From: Pedobacter kyonggii | GTDB lineage: Bacteria > Bacteroidota > Bacteroidia > Sphingobacteriales > Sphingobacteriaceae | NCBI RefSeq assembly: GCF_004310665.1 | Contig: NZ_SIXF01000006.1 | Location: 204,934-268,933 of the forward strand | Length of the DNA stretch: 64,000 nucleotides | Direction: 5' to 3' | Shown here: one piece after another, positions 9,426-17,834 of the stretch | Layout: each line of letters starts with the position of its first letter | Numbering within the stretch: the first letter of the stretch is position 1 | Notes under the pieces: generated by a model | Database searches by the model: none | The model's input: only the letters and a program-made list of their open reading frames with translations | Told to the model about the DNA's origin: nothing | Program-made: the position numbers and the translations under genes

Positions 9426-9462
9426 CCTGCATTAGCGACTTTTTTGACATTAAGGATTAAAT

Positions 9463-10056
9463 TTATCCGGTCTTTAACCAGCCTGTAATACTCATCCTTT
9501 GTTTATTGGTAAGCAAAACCTCGTGAGCCAGGTCTGAACTTTTAAAGAAAACACTTTTACCGTTATTGGGTGAGATATGCTGTTCCTCATTAACATGATA
9601 AATACGTAGCTCTCCACCATCTTCTTTTTTCCAATCGCTGTTCAGATACATAATCATCGAATATTGTCTGCTTCCGCTGTTCTGAAACTGATCGATATGT
9701 TTTTTATAGAACGTGCCCGATTCGTAAAGTGTATAATGAAATTCGTATCCGGTGATCCCCGTATAACAGGTACGGTTTAAATAAACCACAAATTCGTCTA
9801 TCAGATCGAAGAAATCATTTTCATGTTGGTTATTATGCTTTCTGTCTAACCAGTAAATCACATCACTTCTAATCAACTTGTTTTGATTCACAACCGTATC
9901 GTTACCCACGCCAGCATTTAAAAGTTTTTTATTTTCAAATAACCCGATCAGGTTATCTTTAAGATGAGCCGCTAAAGAAACACTTAAAAAGTTTTCGGCA
10001 ATGCCCACTTTATCTTCGATAAAACTATCGATAAGGCAATCAAATATTTTTTCCAA
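9463..10056 (-). CDS. 2OG-Fe(II) oxygenase (prolyl 4-hydroxylase / SM-20 type)
   Basis: The 197-residue product carries the double-stranded beta-helix motif set: H120-x-D122 (KKHIDQF) and the distal H178 (LAHEVL) to bind iron, and R187 (KQRMSITGW) to bind 2-oxoglutarate. The strand SRQYSMIMYLNSDWKKEDGGELRIY is the typical core strand. The family hydroxylates protein or small-molecule substrates; the substrate is unknown. The start is a TTG: an in-frame TAA lies 12 bases upstream, no ATG occurs before the core, and the length suits the family. The nearest gene on the same strand is far away, so it is monocistronic and divergent from the kinase gene at 10166. Confidence 0.85.
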   Translation of the reverse strand: MEKIFDCLIDSFIEDKVGIAENFLSVSLAAHLKDNLIGLFENKKLLNAGVGNDTVVNQNKLIRSDVIYWLDRKHNNQHENDFFDLIDEFVVYLNRTCYTGITGYEFHYTLYESGTFYKKHIDQFQNSGSRQYSMIMYLNSDWKKEDGGELRIYHVNEEQHISPNNGKSVFFKSSDLAHEVLLTNKQRMSITGWLKTG

Positions 10057-10138
10057 CAGATTGTATTAATCTTAAAACGATATGCCTAAGGAATGTAAGG
10101 TAGTCTTATTTAATGGCTAAGATGTCATTTCTAAAATT

Positions 10139-10146
10139 TATATTTG
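10139..10146 (+). promoter_or_regulatory. -7 box for the kinase gene
   Basis: TATATTTG matches TAnnTTTG exactly and lies 19 bases before the ATG at 10166. No good -33 box was found at the ideal spacing. Confidence 0.5.
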
Positions 10147-10165
10147 AAACCCCAAAGTGCTACCT

Positions 10166-11170
10166 ATGCAAAACATTTTCCCCGCCCAATACTCCACCTT
10201 ATCAGCCGCTGCTTTAAAAGATCATTTAATTGAAGTTTATCAGTTGGATCCATTTACAACCTGTCGGTTACTTATCAGAAACGTAAGCGACACATATATT
10301 CTCGAAAATCTAAGCCAGAAATATATCTTCAAAATCTACCGCGATGCACACCGCAAACGCAATGAAATTGAAGCTGAAGTAGAATTGCTCAATATTTTAA
10401 AAGCAAATGGAAACTCAGTGTCTTACCCCATAACCAATGTAAATGGGAAACAAATTCAGCAGTTTAATGCCATAGAGGGTTTAAGAAATGGCGTGATGTT
10501 TTCCTTTGCTGAAGGAAAAGTTATTTTGGATCTGGAAAATGCACATCTTGTTCAATTGGGCCAAGACATTGCCACCTTGCACCAAAGTACTTCTACAATA
10601 AAGCTGAATAATGCAAGACCGATATTCAACTTTGAAACGACTTTATTTGAACCTTTACGCGATTTAAAACCTCATTTTACAGAAATGCCCGAGGAATTTG
10701 AATACCTGACCAACATTGCCAATAAAGTGGTTAAAAAGTTTGAAGGATTTGATACTTCAAAGTTCAGCTACGGCTATTGCCATTATGATTTTTTTCCAAA
10801 GAATTTCCATTTTGATGAAGCGGGAAAAATTACCTTTTTTGATTTCGATTTTGCAGGTGAGGGTTACCTGATTAACGACTTAATGTCGTTCCTTAACCAT
10901 TATTTCTTCCATCAATTAAATAACCTAATCTCCAAAGAACAGGCAGAAAAGGACTTCAATACCTTCTTAAATGCTTATCAACAAGTTAGACCTTTAACTG
11001 ATGATGAATTAAAAGCCATTCCCTATCTGGGTATCACTTTTCATATTTTCTTCCTGAAATTCTTTTATGATAATTACGATGATTGGTCGAATGTCTTCTT
11101 AACCCCTCGATATACGAAACACCGTGTAACGCAGATTAAAAAATGGGAAGAAATGTATTGTAACTTTTAG
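10166..11170 (+). CDS. Aminoglycoside phosphotransferase / homoserine-kinase-II-like kinase
   Basis: The 334-residue product has an APH-type protein-kinase-like fold. Visible motifs are the nucleotide-binding lobe (YILENLSQKYIFKIYRDAH with the ATP-anchoring Lys), the catalytic loop HYDFFPKNFHF (Brenner motif HxDxxxxN) and the metal-binding FFDFDFAGEG. It most resembles the stress-response kinase and ThrB2 branch found singly in Bacteroidota rather than true resistance enzymes. The start is the ATG at 10166; an in-frame GTG at 10157 exists but is closer to the promoter box. It is not linked to any resistance cassette, so an antibiotic role should not be assumed. Confidence 0.8.
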   Translation: MQNIFPAQYSTLSAAALKDHLIEVYQLDPFTTCRLLIRNVSDTYILENLSQKYIFKIYRDAHRKRNEIEAEVELLNILKANGNSVSYPITNVNGKQIQQFNAIEGLRNGVMFSFAEGKVILDLENAHLVQLGQDIATLHQSTSTIKLNNARPIFNFETTLFEPLRDLKPHFTEMPEEFEYLTNIANKVVKKFEGFDTSKFSYGYCHYDFFPKNFHFDEAGKITFFDFDFAGEGYLINDLMSFLNHYFFHQLNNLISKEQAEKDFNTFLNAYQQVRPLTDDELKAIPYLGITFHIFFLKFFYDNYDDWSNVFLTPRYTKHRVTQIKKWEEMYCNF

Positions 11171-11232
11171 GCAATGCTACCTCAAATCTCGACATCCTTT
11201 TTTATCTTGTAAAGTAATTCAAAATCAATAAG

Positions 11233-12096
11233 ATGGATCAGAAAATAATCAACCTGTATGATGAGTATACCCATAGTCAGGTAAGCAGAAAAGATTTTAT
11301 GAGAAAACTGGCTATCCTGGCTGGTAGTACAGCATTAGCCATGACTATTCTGCCTATGCTAGAGAATAATTATGCCGCTGCAGCGGGTTTTAACAGTGAT
11401 GATATCGAAGTTGAAAATATTACCTACGCAGGTGTTGACGGTGAAATGAAAGCTGTACTGGCCAAGCCAAAAGACAAAAAGAACTTAGGCTGCGTTCTGG
11501 TTATTCATGAAAACAGAGGCTTAAATCCACATATTATTGATGTAACCAAACGTGTTGCCGCCGAAGGTTTCCTGGCCCTTGGCGTTGATGCCCTTTCGCC
11601 ACTTGGTGGAACCCCAGCAGATGAAGATAAGGGGCGCGAGTTGATCGGAAAGCTTGATCCTGAAAAGAACTTAAAGAACTATTTAAAAGGATTGGACTAT
11701 TTACGCAAAAGAAAAGATGGAAACGGTAAAGTAGGCTGTGTTGGCTTTTGCTGGGGCGGTGCAATGGCCAATAAATTAGCGGTTAATGATCCTAAATTGC
11801 AGGCAGCTGTTGCTTATTATGGTGCACAGGCAAATGTGGCAGATGTACCTAAAATTAAAGCGAGTTTAATGCTGCATTATGGCGGCCTGGATGAACGCAT
11901 TAATGCCGGGATCCCAGCTTATGAGCAGGCTTTAAAAGACAATAAAATTGATTACAAAATTTACATCTACGATGGCGTAAACCATGCCTTTAACAACAAT
12001 ACCTCACCTACCAGATATAACGAAGCCGCCGCAAAACTGGCCTGGAGCAGAACAATTGATCTGTTTAAACAGAAACTGGCAGTGTTAACGCGGTAG
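11233..12096 (+). CDS. Dienelactone hydrolase family protein, exported
   Basis: The 287-residue alpha/beta hydrolase has the DLH triad: nucleophile Cys in VGFCWGGAMA, Asp in YGGLDERI and His in NHAFNNN. The N terminus holds a Tat-like signal (SRKDFMRKLAILAGSTALA, with Arg-Lys in place of the twin Arg) followed by a short hydrophobic core, suggesting folded export or membrane attachment. Members hydrolyse lactones or esters, often as carboxymethylenebutenolidase-like enzymes. It starts 62 bases downstream of the kinase gene and may share its transcript. The true substrate is not evident. Confidence 0.85.
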   Translation: MDQKIINLYDEYTHSQVSRKDFMRKLAILAGSTALAMTILPMLENNYAAAAGFNSDDIEVENITYAGVDGEMKAVLAKPKDKKNLGCVLVIHENRGLNPHIIDVTKRVAAEGFLALGVDALSPLGGTPADEDKGRELIGKLDPEKNLKNYLKGLDYLRKRKDGNGKVGCVGFCWGGAMANKLAVNDPKLQAAVAYYGAQANVADVPKIKASLMLHYGGLDERINAGIPAYEQALKDNKIDYKIYIYDGVNHAFNNNTSPTRYNEAAAKLAWSRTIDLFKQKLAVLTR

Positions 12097-12099
12097 TAA

Positions 12100-12332
12100 T
12101 TCCTATCACAAGATCGTGATCAGGGTTCCTCAGTCGATTCGTCATTTAGAGCGCAGTGCAACGAAGTCGGGAACTCTTTTAAAAGTGTTATAAAGCTATG
12201 GACACAGATTTCTCCACTGCGTGGGAATGATTGTTATGATAAAATGTAATAGCCACTTATCAACCATACTACTTTGTTAAAGCATTATGATTCCCAGTCG
12301 ATCTGGGAATCATGCCACCAATTAATTCCTGA
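12100..12332. repeat. Intergenic repeat and hairpin between convergent genes
   Basis: It contains a GTCATTTAGAGCGCAGTGCAACG element (12139-12161) and a perfect 11-bp hairpin ATGATTCCCAG / CTGGGAATCAT (12287-12313). The hairpin lies between two genes whose ends face each other and may stop transcription from both sides, although no T-tract is present. Confidence 0.5.
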
Positions 12333-14756
12333 TTACTTAGCCGAAACAATTTCTACATTTCCATTTTCTAGTCCTTTACCTTTAACCTTCAACTCTAGTA
12401 TACCACCCTTTTTATCAGACTGAACCACCACTACAAGTTTTCCACTGAATAATTTCATGGTTGGTTTTACAAACGATTCCAAAGAAGTAGCATCGCCATT
12501 ACAAACCGCTTTGAATGTTCCCGCTCCTTTTACTTCAAAATTTAAAGCATTGGTAGCTGTTGGACAAGGTATACCGTTTTGATCAACTATCGATACGGTT
12601 ACAAAAGACAGATCTTTCCCGTCAGCCGTAATCTCTTTTCTATCCGGGGTCAAAACAATTTTATAAGGTTTACCTGCAGTAGTTACCTTTTCTTCGGCTA
12701 CGGGTTTTCCATTGCTATCAAAGGCTACTACCTTTAAGGTTCCTGGTTCGTATTTTACATCCATCCACATCAGTCTGTAGCGGTTTTGTGGTGTTGATTT
12801 ATCTTTTTTACGTATACCCAAACTTTTACCATTCAAGAAAAGTTCGGCACTATCGTAGCTGGTGTACACGAAAACTGGTGTAGTTTTACCTTCTCTTCCT
12901 TCCCAGTTCCAATGTGGCAGTAAATGTAAAGTTGGTGCAGTTTTATTCCAACGGCTTCTATACAGGTAGTAACGGTCTTTGGGTAAACCTGCCAGATCAG
13001 AAATCCCAAAATAAGAACTTCTTGATGGCCAACTGCTGTCATAAGGGGTTGGTTCGCCGAGGTAATCGAAACCTGTCCAAACAAATTCTCCGATTACCCA
13101 TGGTTTATCGTCCTGCATTACAAAGTCATCGTCAGGTACATTAGACCAGCTACAATATTCAAGATCATAAGAAGAAGATTGAAAATCAGGATACTGTTTA
13201 TCGAATCCTTTTACAACCGGAAATTTATATATTCCCCGGGAGCTTACCGTTGAAGCCGTTTCAGATCCTAAAATAAAGCCCTGTGGAAAAACCTTATTGG
13301 CTTCTTCGTAAAGATGTACCCGATAATTTAAGCCTGGAATATCCATTAGTGCACCAAAACCAGATTGCATGGTTGCCTTCACCTGATCCATCCCTACGGT
13401 AACAGGACGTGTAGGATCTTCCCGATGGAAAATTTCCTGAAGCCATTTAGCCCTTTTAACACCTTCGGAACCAAACTGATCGGGCACTTCGTTTCCTGAG
13501 CTCCACATCACGATACAAGGATGATTTTTATTGGCCTGTACCAGATTTATAATATCTTTTTCAGCATCGGTATTAAAATATAAATGGTAACCATTTTCTA
13601 CCTTGGCTTTTGCCCATTCATCGAAACTTTCGGCAAGAAACATGAACCCCATTTCATCGCATAGCTCCAGTTGCTCAGGCGATGGCATATTATGCGAACT
13701 TCTGATCGCGTCGCAGCCCATTTCTTTCAAAATCGTTAATTGTCTTCTTAATGCAGCGGTATTAATAGCAGCGCCAAGCGGACCAAGATCGTGGTGCAGG
13801 CAAACGCCTTTAAATTTTCTTACCTGGCCGTTCAGGCTAAATCCTATTCCTGCACTAAAATTGATCGTTCTGATTCCAAATCTTGTTTTTACTACATCCT
13901 TCAATATCCCTCCTTCATATACACTTGATACCGAAGTGTACAAATAAGGCCTTTCAGGGCTCCAAAGTTTGGGATTGCTGATTTCTATATTTTGATCGGT
14001 TTCGTTTCCAAAGATTGATTTTGCTGTATCAATAGCCACCTGCTTACCCAAACTATCTAAAACCTGCGTAACCAAACGAACACCTTTATCTGTTAATTTA
14101 GTTTTGATATTCACTTTGGCAAATTCTTTCTTTACTATTGGGGTGGTTACTGTAATTCCCCATTGTTCGATGCTTTTTTCATCTTTGATGATTAAATGCA
14201 CATTCCGGTATAAACCTGCTCCAGGGTACCAACGAGAAGATTTAGGCATATTCTTAAGATGAATAGCCAATAAATTATCGCTCGTTTTTAAGTCGTTAGT
14301 AATGTCGATATAAAAGTAATTGTAACCGTAATTCCATTGTCCAACCTGTTTCCCGTTTAGGTACACACGAGGTTCGCTCATGGCTCCGTCTATCTGAAGC
14401 AGCACTTTCTGGTTTGGTTTAAGCGCTGGGAGATTCAGTTTTTTTCGGTACCAGCCTTCTCCAATATAAGGTAAAGCCCCGGTTCTACCTGTTTTTTCAG
14501 TGGCCATGCTTTCGCCGTTCTGAGTGATTGCGGTTATCTGTTTGTCTATCTCCTTATCAAAAGGTCCGCTAATGGCCCAATCATGTGGAACAGAAACAGT
14601 TTCCCAGCGGGTATCATTAAAAGTAACTTCGGCAGCATTCGGGAAATTTCCTTTTGAGAATTTCCAGCCTTCATCTAACAGGATTTCGGTTCTTTGGGCA
14701 GCAGCATTTAAATAAAAAATACCCACTAAAAAAAGTGGTAATAATATTTTTTTCAT
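12333..14756 (-). CDS. Glycoside hydrolase family 2 beta-galactosidase, exported
   Basis: The 807-residue protein has a signal peptide (MKKILLPLFLVGIFYLNAAAQ), a sugar-binding jelly-roll domain, an immunoglobulin-like domain, and a TIM barrel from about residue 300. The GH2 motifs are clear: acid/base E423 in WSSGNEV and nucleophile E499 in LGSETAS. Two further beta-domains follow (DUF4982-like around 620-680, then an Ig-like C-terminal domain). It should cleave terminal beta-galactosides in the periplasm. No SusC/SusD pair or sugar regulator is nearby, so this is not part of a polysaccharide utilisation locus in this window. The ATG at 14756 is the only start giving a complete signal peptide. 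Confidence 0.92.
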   Translation of the reverse strand: MKKILLPLFLVGIFYLNAAAQRTEILLDEGWKFSKGNFPNAAEVTFNDTRWETVSVPHDWAISGPFDKEIDKQITAITQNGESMATEKTGRTGALPYIGEGWYRKKLNLPALKPNQKVLLQIDGAMSEPRVYLNGKQVGQWNYGYNYFYIDITNDLKTSDNLLAIHLKNMPKSSRWYPGAGLYRNVHLIIKDEKSIEQWGITVTTPIVKKEFAKVNIKTKLTDKGVRLVTQVLDSLGKQVAIDTAKSIFGNETDQNIEISNPKLWSPERPYLYTSVSSVYEGGILKDVVKTRFGIRTINFSAGIGFSLNGQVRKFKGVCLHHDLGPLGAAINTAALRRQLTILKEMGCDAIRSSHNMPSPEQLELCDEMGFMFLAESFDEWAKAKVENGYHLYFNTDAEKDIINLVQANKNHPCIVMWSSGNEVPDQFGSEGVKRAKWLQEIFHREDPTRPVTVGMDQVKATMQSGFGALMDIPGLNYRVHLYEEANKVFPQGFILGSETASTVSSRGIYKFPVVKGFDKQYPDFQSSSYDLEYCSWSNVPDDDFVMQDDKPWVIGEFVWTGFDYLGEPTPYDSSWPSRSSYFGISDLAGLPKDRYYLYRSRWNKTAPTLHLLPHWNWEGREGKTTPVFVYTSYDSAELFLNGKSLGIRKKDKSTPQNRYRLMWMDVKYEPGTLKVVAFDSNGKPVAEEKVTTAGKPYKIVLTPDRKEITADGKDLSFVTVSIVDQNGIPCPTATNALNFEVKGAGTFKAVCNGDATSLESFVKPTMKLFSGKLVVVVQSDKKGGILELKVKGKGLENGNVEIVSAK

Positions 14757-15125
14757 CAGAAATTGTTTAGAATAAATTCGACAGCAATATAACTTCTTTT
14801 TAAGTTAACACCATATCAAATTAATCCCAGCTTTTCGGTGTTTTAAATTGATTACAGATTGATAACAGCGTGGTGGAACCGAAGTAAGGATGCCGAAGTA
14901 GAATTTTGTATTGTCATTTTCAGAACGCTACAATTAAAGTAAAAAAGCCCTTCAATCCTGAGAGGGCTTTTTTATAGTCGTCTATCCCTATAAGTAGGAA
15001 GCTCAAAACTAATTAATGCCTTTAATATTTTTAAGGGTTGAATAAACTGAACAGAATTTTTTTTTACGTTAATTCATTCTTAGTTTTTTCGGCTTTATAT
15101 GTCCTTAAATGGCTATAACAAACTA
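14757..15125. other. Gene-free spacer with one terminator
   Basis: This 369-base gap between two minus-strand genes holds the hairpin terminator at 14941-14973 and otherwise AT-rich sequence in which no gene or second element is supported. Confidence 0.6.
14941..14973 (-). terminator. Intrinsic terminator downstream of the SMP-30 gene
   Basis: The arms are AAAAAAGCCCT (14941-14951) and AGGGCTTTTTT (14963-14973). It can end transcripts on either strand; on the minus strand it follows the SMP-30 gene and separates it from the GH2 gene. Confidence 0.8.
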
Positions 15126-16016
15126 TTACTCCACTCCTTTTGCATTCGTAGGAATAACGTACAGCGATTTTGAAGCTGTAATAAAAAGCATGTTTTTGTC
15201 TTTTCCACCAAAACAAATGTTACCGCACCATTCTTCGGGTATATCAATATGGCCAATTTTTTCACCTGTAGGTTTGTAAATATTCACTCCTTTTCCAGTC
15301 ACATATAAATTTCCGTCGCTGTCTAAAGTCATTCCATCAGAATGCTGATTAAGGAAAAGTTGCCTATCCGTTAACCTCGCATCGGCACCAATACTATAAC
15401 GATAAGTTTTATTTGCGCTCATATCGGCCACATACAAAAATTTACCATCCGGAGTACCCACAATACCGTTAGGCTTAATCACATCATCAGCAACGATAAT
15501 CGCTTCTTTTTTTCCTTTCGGGAGATAATATACCTTTTGCCCTTGAATTTCAGGCGTTTTTCTAGTCCAGTAATCGCGCTGATAGTAAGGGTCAGTAAAA
15601 TAAATGCCTCCTTTAGCATCTAACCAGATATCGTTTGGTCCGTTTACCTTTTTACCTTCATAATCGCTGAAGAGCACTTTTATCTTTTTGTTTTTATCGA
15701 TAGACCAGATCTGGTTATTCTCGTCGGCACAAACAATTAAGTTTCCTTTTTTGTCGAAATAAGTACCGTTTGCCCTACCTGATTTATCCATATACAGGCT
15801 CAGTTTGCCATCAATGCCATATTTCCAGATTTTATCATTAGGCTGATCAGTAAAAAACACGTTGCCTTTCTTATCAACTGATGCACCTTCCGTAAACTTA
15901 AACTGTGCAGAAATCACCTTTAAACTGTCCTGAACAAAAAGGTTTTGCCCTTCACTTTGCGCAAAAGAAACGGTACTTAAAGCTGAAACAGCCAAAAAGA
16001 AGAAGTATTTTTTCAT
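15126..16016 (-). CDS. SMP-30/gluconolactonase family protein, exported
   Basis: The 296-residue six-bladed beta-propeller has a signal peptide (MKKYFFFLAVSALSTVSFAQ). The metal-site residues expected of SMP-30 proteins are present: Glu in FTEGASVD, Asn in GPNDIWLD, Asn in KPNGIVGT and Asp in SDGMTLD. Blade repeats of the form DGNLYVTGKG recur. Members hydrolyse sugar lactones such as gluconolactone; with the nearby beta-galactosidase this could be part of sugar oxidation, but the terminator between them means they are not co-transcribed. The export signal points to a periplasmic enzyme. Confidence 0.85.
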   Translation of the reverse strand: MKKYFFFLAVSALSTVSFAQSEGQNLFVQDSLKVISAQFKFTEGASVDKKGNVFFTDQPNDKIWKYGIDGKLSLYMDKSGRANGTYFDKKGNLIVCADENNQIWSIDKNKKIKVLFSDYEGKKVNGPNDIWLDAKGGIYFTDPYYQRDYWTRKTPEIQGQKVYYLPKGKKEAIIVADDVIKPNGIVGTPDGKFLYVADMSANKTYRYSIGADARLTDRQLFLNQHSDGMTLDSDGNLYVTGKGVNIYKPTGEKIGHIDIPEEWCGNICFGGKDKNMLFITASKSLYVIPTNAKGVE

Positions 16017-16032
16017 TTGTATTTTTTTTAAT

Positions 16033-16063
16033 AACCTATCAGGTTTTTGAAACCTGATAGGTT
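16033..16063 (-). terminator. Perfect 14-bp palindrome after the ABC exporter operon
   Basis: The arms AACCTATCAGGTTT (16033-16046) and AAACCTGATAGGTT (16050-16063) have a 3-base loop. It lies 11 bases beyond the stop of the minus-strand ABC gene and probably ends that transcript, though it lacks a strong T-run. A related palindrome with CTCGCAGG in its arm lies at 61419. Confidence 0.5.
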
Positions 16064-16073
16064 TATAAAGATA

Positions 16074-17834
16074 TTAACTTACCCGTTTCCCTTTCAGTAA
16101 CATATTTAATGCATCGTTCAGCGTTCCTGCTTTTTGTACTTCGCCTTCGTTTACAAAATAAATTTCATCAGCGTTTTCTATGGTGTTTAAACGGTGCGCA
16201 ATAATAACAAGCGTGGTTTCTTTCGAAAGTTTATTTAAAATGCTGCCCAAAAGCTGTTCGGTTATGGTATCAATGTTGGCTGTAGCTTCATCAAGGATTA
16301 ACAGTTCAGGATTTCTTAGCACTGCACGCATAAAGGCAATCAACTGTTTCTGACCCAAACTGATACTGTCTGATCCCGAAGTAATCGGTGTATTCAACCC
16401 TTCGTCAAATATGGCTAAAAGTGCGTTTAGATTGGCTTCTTCAATTATTTTCTCCAACTGCGCATCACTTACATCCTTATATTGACTATTACCATACAAA
16501 ATATTCTCTTTTACAGTTCCTGTAAATAAAAATGGTTCCTGTAAAATAAACCCGATTTTTTGTGTTCTTTCCTCGGCAGAAAATGAACGGATATCTTTAC
16601 CATTTAATAAAACTGTTCCTTTAGTGGCATCGTACAAACGCGAAATTAAAGAAGCAGTAGTGGTTTTCCCCCCTCCGGTTGGTCCAATTAAGGCATAAGT
16701 TTTTCCTTTTTCGAACCTCAGGTTAATGTTATGGAGGATTTCTTTACTGTCATCATAAGAGAAATGCACATTTTTAAACTCCAGTAAAGCATCAGAAGTG
16801 ATATTTCCGCCAACTTTAATCTGTTTTAGGTCACTCTCCAACGATAAGATCTGTGAGATCCTGTCCCAACTGGCCATCGCCACCTGAAAACTTGTCCAAA
16901 GGGCAGCCAATTGCCTTAGCGGATTATAAAAATTGGTGGTATAAGCAATATAACTCACCAATAAACCCAATGTAAAGTTGCCGGTAGAAATCAGGTAAAT
17001 ACCAAATAATAAGGTGATCAGCTGTGCTATACTCGATAACAAACCATAAACTGGCACAAAAATATTATTGGCCAAACCCGCACCTATAGCTGTTTTATAA
17101 TTTTCGGTATTGGCTTCATTAAAACGTTTCCTAAAATAATCCCTGCGGTTAAATGCAATAATCACTTTAAAGTTGTTCAGGCTTTCCTGTATTTCGGCAC
17201 TCATTCCGCCAACACTTTTTAAGTTTTTGGCATTTTTTCCTTTTACCCAGGGTGATAAAGCTATTGTAAAAAGAACGATCACCACCGCAGGCGAAAGGGT
17301 TGCGGCGCCTAGCTCTAAATTAATCGAAAGCAAGAAAACACCGGCACCGATCATGGTGACAATACTGCCTATAAACTGCATTAACGACTGCGAGAAAAAC
17401 TGGTTCAGCTTATCGGTATCGTTATTTACCCTCGAAATCAGATCGCCAGCTTTGTTCTGATTAAAAAATGAAACCGGTAACTCCTGCAGTTTATTAAAAA
17501 TGGCATTACGCAAAGTGTATAACATTCGCTGGCCTACTCCGCCCATCAACCTGGTTTGGGTGTAACCGGTAACCATGGCAATCATGTACATCACCAACAG
17601 TATACCACCAAAAAGAAGCACACCATGAAATTGTTTGGTGCGGATATAAGCATCAACCGTGTGGCCTACCAATAATGGCCCCAAAAGTAACAGACCTGAG
17701 TTAACCAAAATGGTAATCAGCGCCAGCCAAAGGTTCTTACGTTCAGCCGAGATCAGTTTTAGCAGGCTTTTCAGCGCCTTAAAAGTAGATTGCTTTTCCT
17801 GCCTGGTGTTAAGCTGGTTAAGATTGTAGTTCAT
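16074..17834 (-). CDS. ABC exporter half-transporter, catalytically intact subunit
   Basis: The product is 586 residues from the ATG at 17834. Six transmembrane helices (about 30-320) precede a nucleotide-binding domain. Walker A is GPTGGGKTT, Walker B LLILDEAT with the catalytic Glu, and the H-loop IIAHRLNTI is intact, but the signature reads ISLGQKQ instead of LSGGQ. The partner encoded upstream has the opposite defects, so the two should form a heterodimeric multidrug-type exporter (TmrAB/BmrCD/LmrCD class). The gene overlaps the upstream gene by 17 bases when started at 17834. Another ATG at 17873 would give a 56-base overlap and an extra 13 residues. The substrate is unknown. Confidence 0.88.
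   Translation of the reverse strand: MNYNLNQLNTRQEKQSTFKALKSLLKLISAERKNLWLALITILVNSGLLLLGPLLVGHTVDAYIRTKQFHGVLLFGGILLVMYMIAMVTGYTQTRLMGGVGQRMLYTLRNAIFNKLQELPVSFFNQNKAGDLISRVNNDTDKLNQFFSQSLMQFIGSIVTMIGAGVFLLSINLELGAATLSPAVVIVLFTIALSPWVKGKNAKNLKSVGGMSAEIQESLNNFKVIIAFNRRDYFRKRFNEANTENYKTAIGAGLANNIFVPVYGLLSSIAQLITLLFGIYLISTGNFTLGLLVSYIAYTTNFYNPLRQLAALWTSFQVAMASWDRISQILSLESDLKQIKVGGNITSDALLEFKNVHFSYDDSKEILHNINLRFEKGKTYALIGPTGGGKTTTASLISRLYDATKGTVLLNGKDIRSFSAEERTQKIGFILQEPFLFTGTVKENILYGNSQYKDVSDAQLEKIIEEANLNALLAIFDEGLNTPITSGSDSISLGQKQLIAFMRAVLRNPELLILDEATANIDTITEQLLGSILNKLSKETTLVIIAHRLNTIENADEIYFVNEGEVQKAGTLNDALNMLLKGKRVS

Noticed and set aside
10166-11170. Aminoglycoside resistance gene
   Set aside because: The APH fold is shared by many metabolic kinases; no resistance cassette or mobile context is present.
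12333-16016. Polysaccharide utilisation locus around the GH2 and SMP-30 genes
   Set aside because: No SusC/SusD pair, sensor or other glycosidase is adjacent, and a terminator separates the two genes.
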